In this document: positions 58,869 to 64,000 of the stretch, in pieces
Position numbering within the stretch: the stretch's first letter is position 1
Layout: the number at the start of each line of letters is the position of its first letter
DNA from: Clostridia bacterium
GTDB lineage: Bacteria; Bacillota; Clostridia; Lachnospirales; Lachnospiraceae
Assembly (NCBI GenBank): GCA_910575245.1
Contig: CAJTEN010000011.1
Location: 62,001-126,000, forward strand
Length of the DNA stretch: 64,000 nt
Direction of reading: 5' to 3'
Notes under the pieces: model-generated
What the model was told of the DNA's origin: nothing
The model's input: only the letters and a program-made list of their open reading frames with translations
Database searches by the model: none
Program-made: the position numbers and the translations under genes

Positions 58869-61307
58869 ATGATGACAGCAATCCATACTCCCACAATAAT
58901 AGACGGTTATGTCCGCCTCTCCAGAGACGATAACAAGAGAAATTATTCCTCTATCGAAAACCAGAAACTGATTATCCAGAAATACGCAGAAGAAAACAAC
59001 ATGATTGTACGCCACATCTACGAGGACGACGGCATTTCCGGCTATTCCTTCAACCGTCCCCAGTTTCAGAACATGATGGCCAATCTCGGTTCCATAGATG
59101 CAATCGTGGCGAAAGACCTTTCAAGAATCGGAAGGCACAATGCGAAGGTACTGCTTTTTCTCGAAGAAATGGAGGAACAGGGAAAGCGTGTCATTCTGAT
59201 TGATGACAATTATGATTCCCTCTATTCTGAAGATGATATTATCGGCATCAAAACATGGGATAATGAACGCCATGTGAAGAACACAAGCCGGAAGGTGAAA
59301 CGAATCAAAAAAATGGAGCAGGAAAACGGCACCTTGAAATGTATCCCTCCATTCGGTTATACAAGACACCCGCTGAACAAGCAGATGGTTTTAATTGATG
59401 AAGAAGCCGCCGCTATCCTGAACCTTGAAAAAGACCTTTATCTGGAAGGGAACGGTATACGAAAGATTGCGGAAATACTTTCAGACCGAGGCGTCCCCAC
59501 GCCTACCATGCTGCAAAAGGAACGCTACGAGGCCCTGGGCCTGCCCTATCATCGGGAAGTCGCCCATATGTGGAGCTACGGCATGGTGAAAGATACCCTT
59601 TTTAACGATTATCATAACGGCGTACTTAGAACCCACAAAAGAGAGAGAATGACCATCAACGGCAAAGACAAAAAGATTTCCAAAGACCAGCAATATGTTT
59701 TCCCGGACCACCACCCGAAAATATTTGATGACGATACCATGAAGCTTCTCTTTGAGGTGAAAGACAGCCGCCATCACAGCCAGTACCGGGGCCAGAAGAA
59801 ACACATCAACCTCTTTTCCGGGTGTCTGTACTGCGAAGACTGCGGCATGAAGCTGACCGCAATCAACCGCCCGAACCGTGGGAAATATTATGTGTGCGGC
59901 ACCTACAACAAAAAGGGAAAGCAGTTTTGTGAGCATGCCCATCTGGTGACAGAAGAAACCCTGACGGACGCTTTGGTTAAATATCTCACCCTCTGCCGTG
60001 ACTCTCTGGCAGACATCATACAGAATTTCGACCTGTCAAACTTAAAGGCTCCCACTTACTCCGCAGACAACGGCAAACAGAGACTGGAAAACGAGCTGGA
60101 AAGAATCAAGAAAGAGCTGAAAACACTGATTACCCAAAAGGTAAAGGAACTCACGGCAAATCCGGGGATGTCTGAAATTATCAATGAAACATACGCCTCT
60201 CTACAGACAGAAAAAATGGAGCGTATCTCTGCTATTGAAAAAACTCTGCAAGATTTGACGAAGAAGCCCCATATCTCCGCTGTGGCAATCAAACCGGGCC
60301 TTCAAACCGCACTGGATATTCTGAATGAAGTGTTGGAGCAAAAAAGTCTGACCCGGACGGACATTGAGGTTCTTGTAGAAAAAATCATTGTAGACAAGGA
60401 CGGAAATGTTGACATCTATTTGAAACATGGTCTCGGCAATCTGGCGGCCTATGATTTCAAAGCCGACAAGGTAAATCTGAAGCTCACCATGATGATAGAG
60501 GCAATCCGGCTTCTGGAAAAGGACGAGACAGGTTTTACCTCTGTAAAATTCCTGGCGGAAAGCCTGAAAGCTATGGGATATCCCATGCACAAGAAAAAAT
60601 TTGCCACCTACATGGAGCATTTGCTGGACCTGGGGCTGGTGGAAAAGACGGGAATCTACCATTATCCATACAGAATCGTGGCTTCTAAGGAGAAATTGCA
60701 TGATGTGGAAAATATGTTCATCATGCTAAGGCAGGCAGGCGGTATGCCGGAAATGGTATTCGAATATATTTTAAAGAAAAACGGCATCGACCCGTCAGCC
60801 GATCTTGCCATTGACCAGAGCATAGATTTCGGTTCCACTGCTGCTGCTTTCTCAGGAGGCCAGGCAGAATTTACAGTCGAATTCGAGCCCCACGCCACCT
60901 CACTGGAAGCCAAGGGCGACGGCTACGTGGTTGCTTCTCTGGGCAAAGATTCCGGTTATGTACCTTATACCGCCTTCTCCGCCAAGAAAAGCTATATCGA
61001 GGAACATCCGGATGTCATCCAGTCCTTCACCAATGCACTGCAAAAGGGTATGGATTATGTACAGACCCATTCTGCCGCCGAAATTGCCAAAGTGATTTCG
61101 CCGCAGTTCGAAGAAACAGACTTAGACACCATTACCACGATCGTGGAACGTTATGCATCACAGGACACATGGAACAGCAACCTGATCTTTGAGGAAGACA
61201 GTTTTACTCTCCTTCAGAATATCCTGGAAGAAGCAGGCGAGCTGGATGAACGGGTACCCTATGCTGATCTGGTAGATGTCACCTATGCCAAAAAAGCCGC
61301 TCCATGA
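58869..61307 (+). CDS. Serine recombinase fused in frame to the 3' half of a substrate-binding protein
   Basis: An 812-codon chimera. Residues 1 to about 621 form a large serine recombinase: GYVRLSRDD with the catalytic Ser, IVAKDLSRIGRHNAK, a recombinase domain, a zinc ribbon (CLYCEDCGMKL...YVCGTYNKKGKQFC) and a coiled coil. From about residue 622 the sequence is the C-terminal half of an NMT1/THI5-like binding protein (AGGMPEMVFEYILKKNGIDP, FGSTAAAFSGGQAEF, VEFEPHATSLE, DSGYVPYTAFSAKKSY) whose 5' half is at 54715-55175. AAGGAG precedes ATG 58869. The fused tail has no signal peptide. Excision through the 15-bp repeat would rejoin the host gene. In the circle the recombinase frame would instead run into the element's left end. 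Confidence 0.85.
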   Translation: MMTAIHTPTIIDGYVRLSRDDNKRNYSSIENQKLIIQKYAEENNMIVRHIYEDDGISGYSFNRPQFQNMMANLGSIDAIVAKDLSRIGRHNAKVLLFLEEMEEQGKRVILIDDNYDSLYSEDDIIGIKTWDNERHVKNTSRKVKRIKKMEQENGTLKCIPPFGYTRHPLNKQMVLIDEEAAAILNLEKDLYLEGNGIRKIAEILSDRGVPTPTMLQKERYEALGLPYHREVAHMWSYGMVKDTLFNDYHNGVLRTHKRERMTINGKDKKISKDQQYVFPDHHPKIFDDDTMKLLFEVKDSRHHSQYRGQKKHINLFSGCLYCEDCGMKLTAINRPNRGKYYVCGTYNKKGKQFCEHAHLVTEETLTDALVKYLTLCRDSLADIIQNFDLSNLKAPTYSADNGKQRLENELERIKKELKTLITQKVKELTANPGMSEIINETYASLQTEKMERISAIEKTLQDLTKKPHISAVAIKPGLQTALDILNEVLEQKSLTRTDIEVLVEKIIVDKDGNVDIYLKHGLGNLAAYDFKADKVNLKLTMMIEAIRLLEKDETGFTSVKFLAESLKAMGYPMHKKKFATYMEHLLDLGLVEKTGIYHYPYRIVASKEKLHDVENMFIMLRQAGGMPEMVFEYILKKNGIDPSADLAIDQSIDFGSTAAAFSGGQAEFTVEFEPHATSLEAKGDGYVVASLGKDSGYVPYTAFSAKKSYIEEHPDVIQSFTNALQKGMDYVQTHSAAEIAKVISPQFEETDLDTITTIVERYASQDTWNSNLIFEEDSFTLLQNILEEAGELDERVPYADLVDVTYAKKAAP
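60734..60748. other. Right junction (attR) of the 5.6-kb element
   Basis: Second copy of GGCAGGCGGTATGCC, in frame within the chimeric ORF. Host substrate-binding-protein sequence resumes immediately after it. Confidence 0.7.
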
Positions 61308-61381
61308 TTCTTCCTGCTCTTCATGGAACCCATGCGCCGTGTCAGACATGAGCCCTTGCACATGTCTGCATGAAAGAATAC

Positions 61382-61418
61382 GAGTCAGGAGTATACAAAA
61401 ACGATATACTCCTGACTC
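61382..61418. terminator. Strong hairpin after the binding-protein 3' end
   Basis: GAGTCAGGAGTATA (61382-61395) and TATACTCCTGACTC (61405-61418) form a perfect 14-bp stem with a 9-base loop. No long T-run follows. It lies between converging genes. Confidence 0.6.
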
Positions 61419-61443
61419 TATCATGAGGAAAGCATACCGACAG

Positions 61444-62100
61444 CTACAATTCCTTTTTCACCCGCGGCAGGTTCCACCGGTAGTATGCTGCCAGAAACCT
61501 GATCAGTATCACAAGCACGGAGGATATGAGCATCGCCGGAATCTGCCCGAAACTATGGTATATATATACACAGCTTAAGGCTCCCCCTAAGGATGCACAG
61601 GCATAAATATGCTTTACAAAAATATAGGGAGGAACCTCCGCCATCATGTCCCGCAGCAAGCCGCCGCCCACACCGGTAAGCGTTCCCAGAAATACCAGAA
61701 GAAAACTGTTATCCTGATAGCCGTTCTGTATTCCTGTCATCACTCCCATTACCGTAAAAATACCAAGTCCTACAGAGTCCATGACAAACATGACTCTATC
61801 GTACAGCAAGCCGGCCTTCCCCCGCAGCAAGCCTTGTCTGAAATAGAAACCGGCGAATACAAGCAAAGCCGTACTGACGGCAACCGCCACATAGACCGGT
61901 TTTACCAATGCTCCCGGTATATTGCCGAGAATCACATCTCGTATCATCCCCCCGCCCACTGCGGTAATCACTCCCAGTACGCATACTCCGAAAACATCCA
62001 TTCCACGCTCTATGCCGACTATCGCACCAGACGCCGCAAATGCAATTGTCCCGACAATCTCCATATAGAACACTATGTCAAATATCTGACCCGGCTCCAT
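61444..62100 (-). CDS. UPF0126/TRIC family membrane protein
   Basis: A 218-residue inner-membrane protein with about seven hydrophobic segments in two homologous halves, each containing the family motif: IGTIAFAASGAIVGIERGMD with GVITAVGGGMIRDVILG, and VMDSVGLGIFTVMGVMTG with GTLTGVGGGLLRDMM. The paired GGG-hx-RD motifs identify the TRIC-like cation channel family (YadS/YicG in E. coli). The ion carried is not known for most bacterial members. GGAGGGG precedes ATG 62100. The start overlaps the end of the DUF1836 gene by 23 bases, so the two are an operon. Confidence 0.92.
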   Translation of the reverse strand: MEPGQIFDIVFYMEIVGTIAFAASGAIVGIERGMDVFGVCVLGVITAVGGGMIRDVILGNIPGALVKPVYVAVAVSTALLVFAGFYFRQGLLRGKAGLLYDRVMFVMDSVGLGIFTVMGVMTGIQNGYQDNSFLLVFLGTLTGVGGGLLRDMMAEVPPYIFVKHIYACASLGGALSCVYIYHSFGQIPAMLISSVLVILIRFLAAYYRWNLPRVKKEL

Positions 62101-62740
62101 TCTTCCCCTCCATCTTATTCTTCTGTCTCTTTTCGCCTCTGCCCGGCTCTTCTTTTCTCATCCCGTCTATCATTTTCTCGATCAGCAACTTTTTCACATA
62201 AACATCAAAACTCAGCATACAAATAAATGCAAAGCTTTGCAGAAAATCCCTGTTGTCCGGGGGTGCATCCTGAAAAGTCTGCTCGGATCTGCGGAACCTC
62301 TCCATAATATCGGCTTTTAGAATATCAATCTGCTCCTTCTCCAGTCCAAATGCTTCTTCATAAATTTCTTCCAGTCCGTAATCTCCTGCCGTATTGAAGA
62401 ATTTACCCGTGATCGGCCGCAGCAGCTGCTGTATATCGCTGATCGAGAGAATTCCTTTATAATAATAAATAAAGATAAGAAGCATCACATGCTCTTTGGA
62501 ATACTTCTTCTTAACCGGCGGCGGAAGCAGATCATTCTTCGCATAATTATTGATCATCGTTTTGGTCAATATTTTATCTTCCTCGGGATTTCTTGTCGAA
62601 TGCTTCAGATGCGCCTCCATAAAAGTCGTAACCTGATCCATATACAGATCAATGTCCGGAATATCTTCCGCTCTGATATACTCAATCCTGTCAAGGCTTG
62701 CCAATATACTGTTCAGTAAGTCTTCGGTGTTAATTGTCAT
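62078..62740 (-). CDS. DUF1836 family protein
   Basis: A 220-residue cytoplasmic protein of the DUF1836 family, found in Firmicutes. The N-terminal part resembles a MerR-like helix-turn-helix (LTKTMINNYAKNDLLPPPVKKKYSKEHVMLLIFIYYYKGILSISDIQQLL), so a DNA-binding role is plausible. The C-terminal part is helical and ends in a very basic tail. AGAGGGG lies upstream of the start. It overlaps the downstream TRIC-like gene by 23 bases. Confidence 0.88.
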   Translation of the reverse strand: MTINTEDLLNSILASLDRIEYIRAEDIPDIDLYMDQVTTFMEAHLKHSTRNPEEDKILTKTMINNYAKNDLLPPPVKKKYSKEHVMLLIFIYYYKGILSISDIQQLLRPITGKFFNTAGDYGLEEIYEEAFGLEKEQIDILKADIMERFRRSEQTFQDAPPDNRDFLQSFAFICMLSFDVYVKKLLIEKMIDGMRKEEPGRGEKRQKNKMEGKNGAGSDI

Positions 62741-62857
62741 ATTCTGTGCCCCTCTTTAGAATAATGTGCCAGCTGGTATCATTTGAATAGATACAGTCCA
62801 TTATATAGTTTCTATTACTACATGACAAGTGTCTCTTCTGCAAATATTTAAATCTTT

Positions 62858-62902
62858 GTAACAGTACAGCCCTGGGCTTCCCTATTACGTGATCTGCCTT
62901 CA
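62858..62902. repeat. Partial, diverged GTAACAGTTCAGCC repeat
   Basis: GTAACAGTACAGCCCTGGGC followed by TTCCCTATTACGTGATCTGCC resembles the left part of the unit at 12017. The right end is absent. No gene is seen in 62741-63011. Confidence 0.45.
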
Positions 62903-63011
62903 TACCCATTTACAAATATACTGCATTGTGTTATATTCATACATAACAGCAATACAGTTTTAACGTACGAAAGTACATACTGTCAATGCAGAGATACAGG
63001 AGGTCCGTTTT

Positions 63012-63299
63012 ATGAATAAGAAATTGAAAACCGATGCGGTGGATCAGTTGTTTGAAGCCATACTTTCTCTGGAAACGAAGGAAGAATGCTACGCTTTCTT
63101 TGAAGACCTGTGTACGGTCAACGAATTACTCTCCTTATCTCAGCGCTTCGATGTTGCCGCCATGCTGAGAAATCACAGGACATATCTTGAGATAGCCGAG
63201 AAGACCGGCGCATCTACCGCTACGATCAGCCGCGTTAACCGGTCTCTCAACTATGGAAATGATGGCTATAATATGTTGTTTGAGCGCCTTATGAAATAA
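63012..63299 (+). CDS. yerC: YerC/YecD family TrpR-like regulator
   Basis: A 95-residue DNA-binding protein of the TrpR-related YerC family, with LFEAILSLETKEECYAFFEDLCTVNELLSLSQRFDVAAML and the helix-turn-helix TYLEIAEKTGASTATISRVNRSLNYG. The ligand and targets are not generally known. A strong AGGAGG lies eight bases before ATG 63012. It stands alone on the plus strand, divergent from the DUF1836 operon, with a 270-base AT-rich spacer. Confidence 0.93.
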   Translation: MNKKLKTDAVDQLFEAILSLETKEECYAFFEDLCTVNELLSLSQRFDVAAMLRNHRTYLEIAEKTGASTATISRVNRSLNYGNDGYNMLFERLMK

Positions 63300-63373
63300 G
63301 GCGCTCATTCTTCCGGCAGATCTTCCTGGTTCTATGCAGCAGTGAAATTATTCAGCCTGGCCCTGACGGCATA

Positions 63374-64000
63374 TTATCCGTCAATATTGATCAATCCCAT
63401 CGGATCAATATACTTCTCCTCATACATAATCTGATAACCCAGTTCCACATTATCCTCTCCTATCACATACAGGATTGCTCCCCTGACCACTTCGTCTCCT
63501 TCCTTCACCATAACGTCCCCGTCATTGCGGTATATACTTTTATATCCGTTTCCGTGGTCTATCCTGATACAATGAAGATAACTGCTGTCTGTCGTGATGG
63601 AAGTAACAGTACCGTCTGCCGAAGCAACAACACTGCTTCCCTCACTGCCCTTTAATTTAACCATCAGGTTATCTCCCTCTGCCTCCTCCACGGAAGCTGA
63701 TGAGGCCATGGGAAATCCGACCGGCATATGCGCCTGGGCCCGCTCCTGTTCCAAAGCCTCTTCTTCCTCAACCTTCTGGTTAATCGTATCGCTGAGAATT
63801 ATGACTTTATTCGTCAATTCCTTTCTGAGCGAAATGAGATCGGCATTCTCTTCCGTCAGTTTCTCAATATCCTTCTGCTGCTGTTCTGTCTGCGCCAGCA
63901 AAACCGTTATCTGCTTGTCGTTACGATAACAGGTCACTGCCAGAACCACAATCGTCGCCAGAACGATCACCGCCACCACCTCTACCAGCACCGGGCCAAA
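63374..64000 (-). CDS. Membrane-anchored M23-like protein with degenerate active site, cut by window edge
   Basis: The frame is open to the right edge (codons FGP before VLVEVVAV), so the true start may lie beyond 64000; GTG 63991 has no ribosome-binding site. A membrane helix (VVAVIVLATIVVLAVTCY) is followed by a coiled coil (residues 25-85) and a C-terminal M23/LytM domain. In active M23 enzymes the first metal-binding site is H-x3-D and the last is H-x-H; here the equivalent C-terminal position reads ELGYQIM and the usual AH near YR is replaced. Zinc ligands are therefore missing and the protein is probably a structural relative, as some SpoIIQ-type proteins are. Confidence 0.75.
   Translation of the reverse strand, partial: FGPVLVEVVAVIVLATIVVLAVTCYRNDKQITVLLAQTEQQQKDIEKLTEENADLISLRKELTNKVIILSDTINQKVEEEEALEQERAQAHMPVGFPMASSASVEEAEGDNLMVKLKGSEGSSVVASADGTVTSITTDSSYLHCIRIDHGNGYKSIYRNDGDVMVKEGDEVVRGAILYVIGEDNVELGYQIMYEEKYIDPMGLINIDG

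Larger units (their letters stand above)
55176..60733 (+). mobile_element. 5.6-kb serine-recombinase element inserted in a substrate-binding-protein gene
   Basis: It is bounded by a 15-bp direct repeat (55161-55175, 60734-60748). Joining the two copies would restore the host reading frame exactly (GGRAGGMP-EMVFEYILKKNG). It carries a relaxase C-terminal relic, an XRE/DUF2178 operon, a TrbL-like relic, a toxin-antitoxin pair, degenerate conjugation sequence, a small ORF and the recombinase at the right end. Transfer genes are decayed, so it may be excisable but not self-transmissible. Confidence 0.75.

Noticed and set aside
1..64000. CRISPR array or cas genes
   Set aside because: No regularly spaced short repeats or cas-like proteins were seen. 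The repeats present are long, dispersed and palindromic.

Overview
The window looks like a chromosomal segment of a mid-GC Clostridia of the Lachnospiraceae type. The evidence is the set of housekeeping proteins and their order: GntR-ClpC-RadA, a purE-purM-purN-purD run, pyrE/pyrF, YerC, DUF1836 and DUF6142 proteins. TnpW-type mobilizable elements of the kind common in gut clostridia are also present. This is inferred from protein families; no rRNA or other taxonomic marker is in the window.

Region 1 (1-8500) is a mobilizable element cut by the left edge. It holds a large serine recombinase, two small element genes, a GNAT acetyltransferase behind a possible leader-peptide attenuator, a DUF3847 protein, a hairpin-rich possible oriT, a MobA/MobL relaxase broken by an in-frame amber codon, an Rpn-type nuclease and TnpW. 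Region 2 (8500-17300) is a repeat-rich accessory zone. It has a deletion-damaged group II intron, copies of a 189-bp inverted-repeat element, two MATE exporters, LysR, Uma2 and PsiE-like genes, and a truncated GH42 beta-galactosidase. Region 3 (17400-25250) holds three sigma-factor modules. One is an ECF sigma/membrane protein/ABC transporter operon, one an AT-rich sigma/anti-sigma pair, and one a sigma/PepSY-like membrane protein pair. The AT-rich pair lies between remnants of the same element backbone as region 1, so it appears to be cargo of a second, decayed element.

Region 4 (25300-50000) is mostly core: tRNA-Trp, a heterodimeric ABC exporter, an LCP ligase, radA, clpC with its GntR partner, an SH3 membrane protein, purine genes, an M29 aminopeptidase, pyrE/pyrF, a TPR lipoprotein, a YdcF-like protein and an Hpt protein. 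Nearly all lie on the minus strand. Region 5 (50000-54200) has a bacteriohemerythrin facing a 1047-residue hybrid histidine kinase; with the nearby Hpt protein they could form a signalling cluster.

Region 6 (54300-61310) is the most notable part. A solitary SsuA/THI5-type substrate-binding lipoprotein gene is split by a 5.6-kb serine-recombinase element. The two halves share a 15-bp direct repeat, and the recombinase now reads in frame into the 3' half of the host gene, giving an 812-codon chimeric ORF. The element carries an XRE/DUF2178 operon with visible promoter and operators, a Phd/RelE toxin-antitoxin pair and conjugation-gene relics. Region 7 (61400-64000) returns to core genes: a TRIC/UPF0126 channel, DUF1836, YerC and an M23-like protein cut by the right edge.

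Across the window, four 189-bp elements with perfect 18-bp terminal repeats, three copies of a separate 103-bp palindromic element and a third palindromic repeat family record repeated, sometimes nested, insertions. No CRISPR array or rRNA was seen.
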